Notes: generated from the sequence alone by a model not told the origin. A DNA stretch of 64,000 nucleotides from Marinobacter sp. es.042 (GCF_900188315.1 NZ_LT897781.1:2790001-2854000), one strand, 5' to 3'; numbered from the stretch's first letter, positions 35,616 to 44,588 are shown. Numbers and translations: made by a program.

Positions 35616-37063
35616 GATGGCCGACCTCCGTTCTGTTCAAGGTGCCGGGCCGCCAGATCATGCAGGGAGCGGCGGGCCGGCACCGGCGCACTGTGATTCT
35701 CGGTCCAGGGGCCGGCTTTTTTCGGGGCCAGCACCCGGAATCGGGTCGCTGCCCAGAGAAAACTGCGATACAGCGCCGGCCGGGTATTCAGCATCTGCCA
35801 ACCACGCCAGATCCACCGTTCCGTCCGGGAATATTTGGCGCCGCCACCTTTCACCTGCTGCGGTTGCTCCGGGTTTTTCACGTTCTCCTGACGTAGGCGC
35901 TGCAGAAGTTCAGGAATGGGAATCTTGACCGGACAGACCTCGCCGCAGGCTCCGCACAGAGAGGAAGCACTGGGATGGTCCGGCACCTTGTCCAGTCCAG
36001 CCATGTGCGGCGTGATGATCTTGCCAATGGGGCCTGGGTAGACCTCACCGTAGGTGTGGCCGCCCACCCGGGTATACACCGGGCAGTGATTCATGCAGGC
36101 GCCGCAGCGGATGCAGTTCAGGGTCTGGCGCATCTGGGCATCGGCAAAAGCGCCGGTGCGGCCGTTATCCAGCAGCACCAGGTGCACCTCTTCCGGACCA
36201 TCCAGCTCGTCGGGCTTGCGGGGGCCGGAGATCAGGTTCACGTAGGTGGTAATGGGCTGACCGAGGGCCGAGCGCGTCAGCAGGGACACCAGGGGCACCA
36301 CGTCCCTCAGGTTCGGCACCACTTTTTCAATGCCTGTTACCGCAATGTGCACGGGCGGCGCCGTCGTGCTCATGCGCCCGTTGCCTTCGTTTTCCACCAG
36401 CAGCAAGGTGCCGGTTTCGGCGATGGCGAAGTTCACTCCGGAAACACCCACATCCGCTTCCATGAATTTCCGGCGCAGGGTCCGGCGACCAATCTGGATC
36501 AGTTGGTTAACGTCTTCGGTCTCCGGCTCGCCCAGTTTGTCGTGGAACAGCTTGGACACCTGCCGCGCGTTCTTGTGGATCGCCGGCATGATGATGTGGG
36601 AGGGCTTTTCGTTGTCGAGCTGAACAATGTATTCCCCCATGTCGGATTCCAGGCATTCGACGCCCCGCTCCGCCAGGTAGTCGTTCATCTCCATTTCTTC
36701 GCTGACCATGGACTTGCCTTTCACCACCTGGCTGCCCTTGCGCACTTCGATGATGCCATGCACCAGGCTGTTGGCTTCCTCGACGGTCTCCGCCCAGTGA
36801 ACCTTGACGCCGTTCTCCGTCAGCTTCTGTTCAAGCTGCTCAAGCAAATCCGGCAGACGGGAAAGGGCACCGGCCTTGATCCGGTTGCCCAGTTCCCTCA
36901 GGCCTTCACGCTCGTCGGCATCCGGAAAGGCGTTGGCCCGCTTGGTCATCAGCGAGTCCATGGCCACACGGAAATTGTTCCGCAGCTGACCGTCCGCAAG
37001 GGCTTCTTCGGCGCGGCCCCGGAAGTCCGGGGTCAGCTCGGTAACCGGAATACGCTGACTCAT
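35612..37063 (-). CDS. lutB: Lactate utilization iron-sulfur protein B
   Basis: LutB carries the LUD domain and two [4Fe-4S] clusters. The 483-residue protein has SEEMEMNDYLAERGVECLES and RRTLRRKFMEADVGVSGVNF. It also contains NEGNGRMSTTAPPVHIAV, then CIRCGACMNHCPVYTRVGG (near residue 317) and CGACGEVCPVKIPI (near 367). The C-terminal portion ends with a short Arg-rich region. It overlaps lutA and lutC by ATGA, consistent with one complex. Confidence 0.94.
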   Translation of the reverse strand: MSQRIPVTELTPDFRGRAEEALADGQLRNNFRVAMDSLMTKRANAFPDADEREGLRELGNRIKAGALSRLPDLLEQLEQKLTENGVKVHWAETVEEANSLVHGIIEVRKGSQVVKGKSMVSEEMEMNDYLAERGVECLESDMGEYIVQLDNEKPSHIIMPAIHKNARQVSKLFHDKLGEPETEDVNQLIQIGRRTLRRKFMEADVGVSGVNFAIAETGTLLLVENEGNGRMSTTAPPVHIAVTGIEKVVPNLRDVVPLVSLLTRSALGQPITTYVNLISGPRKPDELDGPEEVHLVLLDNGRTGAFADAQMRQTLNCIRCGACMNHCPVYTRVGGHTYGEVYPGPIGKIITPHMAGLDKVPDHPSASSLCGACGEVCPVKIPIPELLQRLRQENVKNPEQPQQVKGGGAKYSRTERWIWRGWQMLNTRPALYRSFLWAATRFRVLAPKKAGPWTENHSAPVPARRSLHDLAARHLEQNGGRPS

Positions 37064-37899
37064 GCCACCTCCCCTGCGTTGGCGCCGTTGGTACGCTCCC
37101 AGAGGAAACTGGCCAGGTGCCGGCCCCGGAAGCTCTCTTTCTGTTTCTCCAGAGACCCGTTGATGTTCATCAGACAGCCGCCGTCGGCGGTCACCATTTC
37201 AACCGCGCCGGAGTCAATCAACGAACGGGTCTTGTCTTTAACCATGGCCCCTGAAACTTCCGGCATTCGCACCGAGAAGGTGCCGCCAAACCCACAGCAT
37301 TCGCTTTCATGGTCGTGATCGATACGTTCGACACCTTCAAGCTGCTGCAAGAGCTCGCGGGCGTGCAGGTGGGTGTTCATTTCCCGGCGGGCCGAACAGG
37401 AGGTGTGCAGTGCAATCTTGCTGGGCGCGCCCCGGTCCGCCAGCTGCACCCGGCAGACTTTCAGCAGGAACTCGGTCAGCTCGAAGGTGCGCTCGGCGAG
37501 CGCTTCTACCCGCGTGAGCGTGTCCGGCTCATCGGCAAACAACGCCGGGTAATGGTGCCGGAACATCCCGGCACAGGAGCCGGACGGCACCACGACCGGC
37601 AAACCCGATCGATCGAGGATATCCAGCTGGGCGCGGGCCACTGCCTTGGCCTCATCCCGATATCCGGAAGTCCAGGCGGGCTGCCCGCAACAGCTCTGCG
37701 CCTGGGGGAAATGCACGCGAACACCTTCCCGCTCCAGCAGGCGAATGGCATCCAGCCCGGCCTCAGGAAAGAACAGATCCACCACGCAGGTACCGAACAG
37801 AGTGACCGCTTCCGGCTTCTCCGGGTAATGCCGGTCGGCTTCCCGCTCGGGCGATACCCGGGTGGCATTGGGAGCGGCATCGTAAAACAGCTGACTCAT
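37060..37899 (-). CDS. lutA: Lactate utilization protein A (CCG-domain)
   Basis: LutA is the cysteine-rich CCG subunit that transfers electrons in LutABC. The 279-residue protein has a first CCG motif in SCCGQPAWTSGYRDEA and a second in ECCGFGGTFSVRMPEVSGAM, with Cys in TLFGTCVVDLFFPEAGLDA and in TSCSARREMNTHLHA. The ATG at 37899 has GAGG 10 bases upstream. As first gene of the operon it is the one controlled from the intergenic palindromes. Confidence 0.94.
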   Translation of the reverse strand: MSQLFYDAAPNATRVSPEREADRHYPEKPEAVTLFGTCVVDLFFPEAGLDAIRLLEREGVRVHFPQAQSCCGQPAWTSGYRDEAKAVARAQLDILDRSGLPVVVPSGSCAGMFRHHYPALFADEPDTLTRVEALAERTFELTEFLLKVCRVQLADRGAPSKIALHTSCSARREMNTHLHARELLQQLEGVERIDHDHESECCGFGGTFSVRMPEVSGAMVKDKTRSLIDSGAVEMVTADGGCLMNINGSLEKQKESFRGRHLASFLWERTNGANAGEVA

Positions 37900-37938
37900 T
37901 GATTGCGCCTCAAGACAGTCTCAGACAGACAAACTGAA

Positions 37939-37955
37939 AATTGGTAATACCAATT
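37939..37955. promoter_or_regulatory. LldR-type operator O1
   Basis: AATTGGTAATACCAATT is a perfect 17-bp palindrome. It matches the TTGGT-N3-ACCAA core recognised by FadR-family lactate regulators (LldR). It lies 40 bases upstream of the lutA start and just downstream of a weak minus-strand promoter (TTGACA complement at 37997-38002). Confidence 0.85.
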
Positions 37956-38073
37956 GACATACAATAATAACCAAGGTATTCGAGACCGCTTGCTGATGTC
38001 AAAGTTTTCCGCAGCAGACTTCAGTCTAACCATCGCAGATACACCGGGGCTTGGCCTAAATCGCGCCCTGTGG

Positions 38074-38090
38074 TATTGGTATTACCAATA
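38074..38090. promoter_or_regulatory. LldR-type operator O2
   Basis: TATTGGTATTACCAATA is a second perfect 17-bp palindrome with the same core, 27 bases before the lldR start. The centres of O1 and O2 are 135 bases apart, which would allow looping by dimers. Confidence 0.85.
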
Positions 38091-38116
38091 AATTCTTGGA
38101 CAGGAAATTCGTTCTT

Positions 38117-38893
38117 ATGGACGTCGGACAGATCGCCCCACGCAGACTCGCGGACACCATCGTGGAACAGCTGGAAACCATGATTCTGGAAGGCACCCTG
38201 CAACCGGGCGAGCGGCTGCCCCCGGAACGGGTATTGTCGGAGCAGTTCGGCGTGTCCCGCCCTTCCCTGCGGGAGGCCATTCAGCGGCTGACCGCCAAAG
38301 GCCTGCTGATCAGCCGCCAGGGCGGAGGGAACTATGTCACTGAGTCCCTCGGCGGCAGTTTCAGCGATCCGCTGATTCCTCTGCTTGAAAACCGGCCAGA
38401 CGCACAAAGGGATCTACTGGAATTTCGCCGCACACTGGAGGCGGACTGCGCCTATTACGCAGCCTTGCGAGCGACAGAGGTCGACAGGGCTCACCTGAAA
38501 ACCGCTTACGAGGCACTGCAAGCCTGCTATGGCAGCGACAGGAACCGGGACCTGGAAGCCGAAGGGGCAGCCGATGCCCGGTTCCACCTGGCGATTGCCG
38601 AGGCGAGCCATAACGTGATTCTCCTGCACACCATTCGAAACCTGTTCAACATGCTCAAAAGCAACGTGGTTACCAACATCGGCGGCATGTATCGAAGAGA
38701 GGCGGAGACCCGGCAGGGTCTGGTGGAACAGCACCGGATGCTGTACGAAGCCATCACTGAAGGCAGGGCCGAGGAAGCCCGGGAACTGGCCGGCAAGCAC
38801 ATCCAGTACGTTCAGCAAGTACTCTCAGAACGCAGTGAGAGCCACCGCCGACTGGAGCGCTCCCTGCGGAGGGACAAGCTCGCCCGATCCTGA
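38117..38893 (+). CDS. lldR: FadR/GntR-family lactate-responsive regulator, LldR type
   Basis: The 258-residue protein has a winged-helix GntR domain (about residues 8-75) with LPPERVLSEQFGVSRPSLRE and AIQRLTAKGLLISRQGGGNY. A C-terminal all-helical FCD ligand-binding domain (about 95-240) contains RRTLEADCAYYAALRATEVD and ARFHLAIAEASHNVILLHTI. It probably represses lutABC-dld and itself, and is released by lactate. ATG at 38117 with AGGAAA upstream is preferred over TTG at 38096. The two palindromes flank its promoter. Confidence 0.9.
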   Translation: MDVGQIAPRRLADTIVEQLETMILEGTLQPGERLPPERVLSEQFGVSRPSLREAIQRLTAKGLLISRQGGGNYVTESLGGSFSDPLIPLLENRPDAQRDLLEFRRTLEADCAYYAALRATEVDRAHLKTAYEALQACYGSDRNRDLEAEGAADARFHLAIAEASHNVILLHTIRNLFNMLKSNVVTNIGGMYRREAETRQGLVEQHRMLYEAITEGRAEEARELAGKHIQYVQQVLSERSESHRRLERSLRRDKLARS

Positions 38894-38911
38894 GCGCATG
38901 CGATGAGGGCC

Positions 38912-39652
38912 TCAGAGCAGCCGATTGATCTCCTTCCACAACCGGCGGTAGGCGTCGGCGGCCACCGAGCCGGGCGCCAGCAGTTCCACCGGCGTGCCCT
39001 CCTCACCCATCTTTTCCACCACACTGGCGTTAGGGATGATCGTTTTCAGGCCCTTGGGCAGAATCTCATCCTGGGCATTGATCAGTTCCCGGTGCAGGCC
39101 CTTCCGGCGGTCGGCCATGGAATAGAACGGGTGCAGCTTCGATGGCTTCAGCTTCTTGTCCCTGGCGAATTCCTGCAGCTGTTTCCAGCTGTTAAGTGAC
39201 AGCCAGGTGGGAATCACCGGCACGAACACCTCGTCGGCCGCCTTCAGCACCTGCTCGGAAAGCCGGGACAGCGACGGCGGGCAATCCAGTACCACGAGAC
39301 TGGTTTCTTCAGACAGCGGCGCCAGCCACTGTTTGATCAGGTTGCTGCCATCCTCCTGATCCAGCTTTACATCCAGGTTGCGGAAACTGGTGTGAGACGG
39401 GATGAAGTCGAGGTTTTCGTATTCACTCTGATGGATAAAGTCGGCGATGGGCGTCTTGCCTTTGAGCAAGTGCGAGAGCTTGTGCCCTTTCACCTCATCA
39501 GCCCCCGCCAGATACCAGCTGGAGGCGCCCTGGGGGTCAAGATCCCAGAGCAGTGTGGGATAGCCGGCCTGGCTGGCCAGATAGGCGATATTCACGGCGG
39601 CGGCGGTTTTGCCAACACCGCCCTTCAGACTGTAAAACGCAATGGTCCTCAT
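38912..39652 (-). CDS. ParA/Soj-type P-loop ATPase
   Basis: The 246-residue protein has the deviant Walker A motif SLKGGVGKTAAAVNIAYLAS, a Walker A' strand LLWDLDPQGASSWYL and switch II-like VVLDCPPSLSRLS. It is a ParA/MinD-class ATPase. No parB or parS site is nearby, so plasmid-type partitioning is not supported. ParA orphans may position other cargo, such as protein clusters. A terminator lies 27 bases upstream of the ATG, inside the possible leader. The longer in-frame extension runs through that terminator and is not credible as coding. Confidence 0.85.
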   Translation of the reverse strand: MRTIAFYSLKGGVGKTAAAVNIAYLASQAGYPTLLWDLDPQGASSWYLAGADEVKGHKLSHLLKGKTPIADFIHQSEYENLDFIPSHTSFRNLDVKLDQEDGSNLIKQWLAPLSEETSLVVLDCPPSLSRLSEQVLKAADEVFVPVIPTWLSLNSWKQLQEFARDKKLKPSKLHPFYSMADRRKGLHRELINAQDEILPKGLKTIIPNASVVEKMGEEGTPVELLAPGSVAADAYRRLWKEINRLL

Positions 39653-39678
39653 CCTGTCAGATCCCTTAATCCAGGCAT

Positions 39679-39703
39679 AAAAAAACCGGGGAAGTCCCCG
39701 GTT
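39679..39703 (-). terminator. Intrinsic terminator upstream of parA gene
   Basis: AACCGGGG (39684-39691) pairs with CCCCGGTT (39696-39703) around AAGT, and on the minus strand the stem is followed by seven Ts (39679-39685). It can end the methyltransferase/eut transcript, or attenuate the ParA gene, whose ATG is 27 bases downstream. Confidence 0.88.
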
Positions 39704-39819
39704 AAAGCATTCACACGATGCACAACACAATGCATGTCGTCCTGATGAGTTCTCAGGCTATGCTTTTCCGGTGACAGTTTGATGACAGCCTTCAGGCCAT
39801 CCTCAAAATTCCCGCATCC

Positions 39820-40575
39820 TTACTGGCTTACTTTCTCCCAGACGGTCAGCTCGGAGAAGCTGTGCTGGAACTTGTTTCTCGTTTCCCTGATGACAAACGG
39901 CAGGCTCCAGGGTTCAAACAACAGCCGGAAATGGGGCGCCAGCATCTCCTTGAGGCCGTCGAATGTCGAGAAATCCTCTCCGTTCTTCTTGAACCCGCCA
40001 ACCCAGTGTTCCTTCGGCGTGTACTCTTCCAGCCAGGTATAGGGTGAGGCAATCACCAGAAGCCCGAGTTCGTTAATCCGCTCATGGATGGTCTCCAGAA
40101 ACAGCGATGGCTGGTACAACCGGTCGATCAGGTTGCCTGCGAGTACCAGATCATACCCGGTGAACTGCGATGGCAGATCGCAGGCGTCGCCCTGATGAAA
40201 AGACACGCGCTCAGCGGCCTCCTCCAGCCCGAGGGACGCAAGAGACTGGTCCTGAAAGGTTACCAGCTCCCCCTCCTCCGGGCGCGCATAACGCACCCTT
40301 CTGTCACTGGCGACTTCCTGGCATTTGTTGACGAACGCCCTGGAAAAATCAATGCCGTCCACGTGCCGGAAATGGCGGGCCAACTCAAGGCTGGTGCGGC
40401 CCACGGCACAACCAATATCCAGCGCACGATCCAGGGGCCTGCCATCCATCGCATGCATGGCGGCATCCGCCAGCGCCTTGGGGAAGTTGGCCTCTCCGTG
40501 CCACCGCTCGCCAAAGTGAAATTCCAGGTATTGGGCGAGTGTGGTGTCGTTTTCATAGTACTCGGCTTGCTGCAA
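39820..40575 (-). CDS. SAM methyltransferase, 4-mercaptohistidine N1-methyltransferase type
   Basis: The 251-residue protein has a Rossmann SAM-binding motif I, ALDIGCAVGRTSLEL (about residues 51-65), followed by GIDFSRAFVNK. It also has the strand-loop VLAGNLIDRLYQP and the distinctive SPYTWLEEYTPKEHWVGGF. That last motif and the opening EYYENDTTLAQYLEFHFGE resemble the C-terminal methyltransferase domain of OvoA and the stand-alone putative 4-mercaptohistidine N1-methyltransferase family of ovothiol synthesis. No sulfoxide synthase (EgtB/OvoA N-terminal type) is nearby, so the ovothiol role is inferred. It follows eutC by 37 bases. Confidence 0.75.
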   Translation of the reverse strand: MQQAEYYENDTTLAQYLEFHFGERWHGEANFPKALADAAMHAMDGRPLDRALDIGCAVGRTSLELARHFRHVDGIDFSRAFVNKCQEVASDRRVRYARPEEGELVTFQDQSLASLGLEEAAERVSFHQGDACDLPSQFTGYDLVLAGNLIDRLYQPSLFLETIHERINELGLLVIASPYTWLEEYTPKEHWVGGFKKNGEDFSTFDGLKEMLAPHFRLLFEPWSLPFVIRETRNKFQHSFSELTVWEKVSQ

Positions 40576-40612
40576 GAGAATTCTCCTACCCTGAATGGTT
40601 CAACGGTTTCAT

Positions 40613-41443
40613 CTAGCGTAACAGGAAGTTGCCAATACCCTGATCAATAACCGTCTGTTCCGAGCGATCCTTGAGAGGTACACCGGAAACCTCCTGACGG
40701 CGAGCCTCCCTGAGCAAATACCCTAGCCGCCGGCTCGCCTCTTCGAACGACAACCCCGCCGGGCGGATATTGGATATGCAGTTTCGGCTGGCGTCAGTCA
40801 GACCGGGCTCCGGTGCCCAGGTCAGGTACAGCCCGAGGCTGTCCGGAGAACTCAGGCCGGGGCGCTCACCAATCAGCACCACAACACATCGGGCGTTAAG
40901 CCGGTGACCGACATCATCACCAATCGCAACCCGTCCCTGAGAGACAACGGTCAGGGGCGCCAGTTCCCAGGTCTGATCATCGGCCTCAAGATTCGCCAGC
41001 AGCGCCTCGAGAAACCCCACGGCGTTTTCCTGTACGCCATAGGAGGACAAGCCGTCTGCTACCACGAGGGCCAGATCGACGGGTGAATCACCGGTGTGGC
41101 CCAGGCCGTCCAGCGCCTCACAGGATTTCTGGCTAAGCCTGCGTCCGAGATCCGGGCGTTGCAGGTAGGTTATCCGGTCGCCGGCCTGACTTTGCAGATG
41201 AACCGGCTCATGGGCCAATAACGCTTTTCTCCGCTCGGTCAGTTCGGCCAGGTCCTTCATCAACGCCGAGGTATCCAGTGGCAGATGAACCGCATCCCTT
41301 GCCTGGGCATGGGCGAGCTGAAACGCCAGCATCTCCTGCGTGGGCAGGCTGATGCCGGCCCGGCCAAGACCAATCCGGGCATCGGTCCAGGCCGAGAGCC
41401 GGCGCCAGGGGTTGGCGATTACTGATGGCTTGCGGCCAGTCAT
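40613..41443 (-). CDS. eutC: Ethanolamine ammonia-lyase small subunit
   Basis: EutC pairs with EutB in the adenosylcobalamin-dependent lyase that splits ethanolamine into acetaldehyde and ammonia. The 276-residue protein has [37 protein letters not shown] and, near the C-terminus, [20 protein letters not shown] with [20 protein letters not shown]. These are family signatures. Its ATG overlaps the eutB stop (ATGA). No carboxysome-like shell genes are in the window, so a simple cytoplasmic version is likely. Confidence 0.94.
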   Translation of the reverse strand: MTGRKPSVIANPWRRLSAWTDARIGLGRAGISLPTQEMLAFQLAHAQARDAVHLPLDTSALMKDLAELTERRKALLAHEPVHLQSQAGDRITYLQRPDLGRRLSQKSCEALDGLGHTGDSPVDLALVVADGLSSYGVQENAVGFLEALLANLEADDQTWELAPLTVVSQGRVAIGDDVGHRLNARCVVVLIGERPGLSSPDSLGLYLTWAPEPGLTDASRNCISNIRPAGLSFEEASRRLGYLLREARRQEVSGVPLKDRSEQTVIDQGIGNFLLR

Positions 41444-42840
41444 GATCCGCTCCCTCCGGGCAAACTGGCTAGGCTTTTCCGGAAGGCTTCTGGTAACACG
41501 TCTGCGGGCACCTTGCCCTCACCATCCTGGAAAATCTGCATGCGGGTGAGCCACTGTTCGAATTCCGGCGCCGGCCTTTTGTCGAGCACCCGGCGAACGT
41601 AAAGGGCATCGTGAAACGAGGTGGTCTGATAGTTCAGCATGATGTCGTCAGAGCCGGGTATGCCCATGATGAAGTTACAGCCGGCCACGCCCAACAGGGT
41701 CAGCAGGTTGTCCATATCGTTCTGGTCGGCCTCGGCATGGTTGGTGTAGCAGATATCACACCCCATGGGCAGACCCAGCAACTTGCCACAAAAATGGTCC
41801 TCCAACCCAGCCCGGGTAATCTCTTTGCCATCAAACAGGTATTCCGGCCCGATAAACCCGACCACCGTATTCACCAGAAGCGGCTCGAATTTGCGGGCCA
41901 CCGCGTAAGCCCGGGCTTCGCAGGTCTGCTGATCCACGCCGTGATGGGCATCGGCCGACAGCGAGCTGCCCTGGCCGGTCTCGAAATACATCACGTTATT
42001 ACCCACCGTGCCGCGATTGAGCGACAGCGCCGCGGCCCGGGCCTCGGCCAGGGTGGCCAGATCAAATCCGAAACTCCTGTTCGTGGCTTCGGTGCCACCA
42101 ATGGACTGGAATACCAGGTCCACCGGAGCCCTGTTCTCGATGGCTTCCAGGGTATTGGTTACATGGGTCAGTACGCAGGACTGGGTGGGAATCTCGTACT
42201 TGCGGATCACCTCATCCATCAACTGCAGCAGCCGGACACTCTGGGCCACGTTGTCCGTGGCCGGGTTGATCCCTATTACCGCATCGCCGCTGCCATACAG
42301 CAACCCGTCCAGGATGCTGGCGGCAATGCCTGTTATGTCATCCGTGGGATGATTGGGCTGCAGCCGCGTCGACATCCGTCCCGGCAGGCCAACGGTGCTT
42401 CGGAAAGCGGTTTGCACCCGGCATTTCTGCGCGACCAGGATCAGGTCCTGGTTGCGCATGATCTTGCATACAGCCGCCGCCATCTCCGGAGTTATCCCGG
42501 CGCGGATGCGCACCAGCATCTCGGGCGTGGCCAGATCGCTCAGCAACCAGTTCCGGAAGTCGCCCACGGTCAGGTGGGAAACCGGCTCAAAGGCCCCGAC
42601 ATCGTGATCGTCGAGAATCAACCGGGTAACCTCATCCTGCTCGTAGGGAACGAGGGCTTCAGTAAGAAAGGTCTTCAGGGGCAACTCGGCCAGAGCCATC
42701 TGGGCCACCACCCTTTCCTCTGCGGTATGGGCGATGACGCCGGCCAGCCGGTCACCGGAGCGCGCGGGCGTTGCCTTCGCCATTAACTCTGCCAGCGTTG
42801 CAAACTGCCAGCGCCGGTTTCCCAAACTGTACCGATACAT
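41440..42840 (-). CDS. eutB: Ethanolamine ammonia-lyase large subunit
   Basis: EutB carries the active site. The 466-residue protein starts at an ATG (42840) with AGGGAGAGG upstream and has the EutB signatures. These are [56 protein letters not shown] and [16 protein letters not shown]. The length and motif order match E. coli EutB. It precedes eutC with a four-base overlap. The product acetaldehyde would need an aldehyde dehydrogenase elsewhere. Confidence 0.95.
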   Translation of the reverse strand: MYRYSLGNRRWQFATLAELMAKATPARSGDRLAGVIAHTAEERVVAQMALAELPLKTFLTEALVPYEQDEVTRLILDDHDVGAFEPVSHLTVGDFRNWLLSDLATPEMLVRIRAGITPEMAAAVCKIMRNQDLILVAQKCRVQTAFRSTVGLPGRMSTRLQPNHPTDDITGIAASILDGLLYGSGDAVIGINPATDNVAQSVRLLQLMDEVIRKYEIPTQSCVLTHVTNTLEAIENRAPVDLVFQSIGGTEATNRSFGFDLATLAEARAAALSLNRGTVGNNVMYFETGQGSSLSADAHHGVDQQTCEARAYAVARKFEPLLVNTVVGFIGPEYLFDGKEITRAGLEDHFCGKLLGLPMGCDICYTNHAEADQNDMDNLLTLLGVAGCNFIMGIPGSDDIMLNYQTTSFHDALYVRRVLDKRPAPEFEQWLTRMQIFQDGEGKVPADVLPEAFRKSLASLPGGSGS

Positions 42841-42909
42841 TGCCCTCTCCCTGAGGTTCAAACTCCTACTATCTTAGGTGAATATCACCCGGGCAGATCA
42901 ATAGCACGG

Positions 42910-43776
42910 TTAGTTTTCGGTGGGCGAGCCTGTTCTGAGCAATCCCGTGAGCCAGTCCGTCAGCTCGGGATAAGCGTCGAGATCGAGCACGAATTCCTGC
43001 CCCCTGGCAGCACAAGACAGATAGCACCAGGGCGGTTTCAGGCTCCACCGGTCAGGCCTTGTGTGATAGCTCAGAGGAGGCCGTTTATCGCCGGGATAAA
43101 ACCCGGCGGGCAGGCGCCACCGCGTGGGCAGACGGCTCTGGGGGTCGGTCAGGACCAGCTCCTCGCGAAGCTTTGGAAACACGCCACTGCCGGACCAAAC
43201 CTCTGCGCCACCTGCCAATCGAAACGACAGTGAGGACGTGTAGAGCGTATTGCCGGGATCCGGCTCACCGTGGAGGTGCGGATGATACCGGGCCCACGGC
43301 ATGGCATCCGAAGCCATTTCGTCAACAGTATGAACCCGGTCAATATGAAGCCACCCCCAGAGGGCATGGAACGGCCGGGTTCCGGGCACAAAGCGCCAGC
43401 GCCGGTTATGCAGTTCGGCGTGGCGGAAAACGCCGAAGAACAGAAAAAGATCTCCCGGCTCAACGCCCTGATTGCGAAGGTGCCCCTGGGCTGATCCAGT
43501 CTGACCCAGCAGAGGTCGCCAGCCTTCTCCACGGGGGTAGGCACCCGCTATCAGATCCGGATCCAGGTGGGCGCCGTGACTGCCCCGGATTCGGCCACCT
43601 GTGAGATCCCGGGCAATCTTGCCGAGCCTGCGTTTGTCGAAAACCACGTCGTCATAGCGGATTCGGGACCGGGTATCAGGAATAGGCAAAACGCACAGGG
43701 AACCATCCGGCAGGACCGGGCTGGGACAACCGCCGGCAGAAGAATCAAACCCTTTTCGGCTGAGGATCAATCGCAT
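42910..43776 (-). CDS. Nmad3-type putative nucleotide modification protein
   Basis: The 288-residue protein begins MRLILSRKGFDSSAGGCPSP and continues VLPDGSLCVLPIPDT, the characteristic opening of the nucleotide modification associated domain 3 (Nmad3) family. Other recognisable parts are GSHGAHLDPDL, LFLFFGVFRHAE, ALWGWLHIDRVHTVD and HPHLHG. No catalytic mechanism has been established; an enzymatic role on DNA, RNA or a free nucleotide is suspected only from comparative genomics. No transmembrane segment is seen. It is divergent from the metallophosphoesterase gene and 69 bases downstream of eutB's start, with no phage genes near. Confidence 0.7.
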   Translation of the reverse strand: MRLILSRKGFDSSAGGCPSPVLPDGSLCVLPIPDTRSRIRYDDVVFDKRRLGKIARDLTGGRIRGSHGAHLDPDLIAGAYPRGEGWRPLLGQTGSAQGHLRNQGVEPGDLFLFFGVFRHAELHNRRWRFVPGTRPFHALWGWLHIDRVHTVDEMASDAMPWARYHPHLHGEPDPGNTLYTSSLSFRLAGGAEVWSGSGVFPKLREELVLTDPQSRLPTRWRLPAGFYPGDKRPPLSYHTRPDRWSLKPPWCYLSCAARGQEFVLDLDAYPELTDWLTGLLRTGSPTEN

Positions 43777-43873
43777 GGCATTACTCGAAAAGCATGAAGG
43801 CTGAACGGGCGGTAAATGCTATCTTAGACAAAACAAAAATGCGCGAATGTCACTGACCGGAACCGCCAACACC

Positions 43874-44503
43874 ATGAGAATTGTCTGCATCTCCGACACC
43901 CACAGCATGCACCGCCAGATCCAGGTTCCGGACGGCGACCTGTTGATTCACGCCGGCGATTCCCTCGGGGTTGGCACACTGGACGAACTCGAGGATCTGG
44001 ACCAGTGGTTCTCGGAGCTGCCCCATACCAACAAGATACTTATTGCCGGAAACCACGACTGGTGTTTCCAGGACGAACCGGCAGAAGCCCGGGAACTGGT
44101 GCGCCACGCCCATTATTTGCAGGACAGCCCGTTGGAGCTTGCCGGCCTGAAGTTCTGGGGCAGCCCGTGGACGCCAGTGTTCTTCAACTGGGCATTCAAT
44201 CTGGAACGGGGCGATGCCATTGCCGAGCGCTGGGCCCGCATCCCCGGAGACACCGATGTCCTGATCACCCATGGGCCTCCCGCGGGTATTCTCGACAGAA
44301 TCGAGTCTCCCTCTGGCATCGTGCGCCCTGGCTGCGAGGCCCTGGCCGAGCGGATCGCCAGACTGTCCCTGAAACTCCATATCTTTGGCCATATTCACGA
44401 AGGCCATGGCGAAGAACAGCTGGGCGATTGCCTGTGCGTTAACGCCAGCACCTGCAACGGCAGTTTCAAACCGTTGAATCCGCCGATTGTGATCGATCTT
44501 TAG
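43874..44503 (+). CDS. Calcineurin-like metallophosphoesterase
   Basis: The 209-residue protein has the five-block metal site: CISDTHSM, HAGDS, AGNHDWCF, THGPP and FGHIHEGHG, in correct order and spacing. It resembles the small bacterial MPPED-like phosphatases. An upstream in-frame ATG at 43847 is possible; 43874 gives the canonical MRIVCISDTH start. The natural substrate is unknown. The gene is divergent from the Nmad3 gene, so the two may be linked in function. Confidence 0.88.
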   Translation: MRIVCISDTHSMHRQIQVPDGDLLIHAGDSLGVGTLDELEDLDQWFSELPHTNKILIAGNHDWCFQDEPAEARELVRHAHYLQDSPLELAGLKFWGSPWTPVFFNWAFNLERGDAIAERWARIPGDTDVLITHGPPAGILDRIESPSGIVRPGCEALAERIARLSLKLHIFGHIHEGHGEEQLGDCLCVNASTCNGSFKPLNPPIVIDL

Positions 44504-44588
44504 CGCCGAGCTCGGTTTATCTTGAAACAGGCGCCCGCAGACACCATGTTTGCTACCTCGCGATTACCACTTTTGCACCGGGAGCTCC

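Noticed and set aside
35975..37318. A 447-codon open frame opposite lutB
   Set aside because: This is a shadow of a high-GC gene; the product is rich in His/Gly/Val and has no motif.
38912..39652. Plasmid or integrated element signature from the ParA gene
   Set aside because: No parB, replication gene, integrase or repeats nearby; neighbours are ordinary metabolic genes.
41611..42786. A 391-codon open frame opposite eutB
   Set aside because: It mirrors the eutB codon pattern and matches nothing recognisable; eutB is unmistakable on the other strand.
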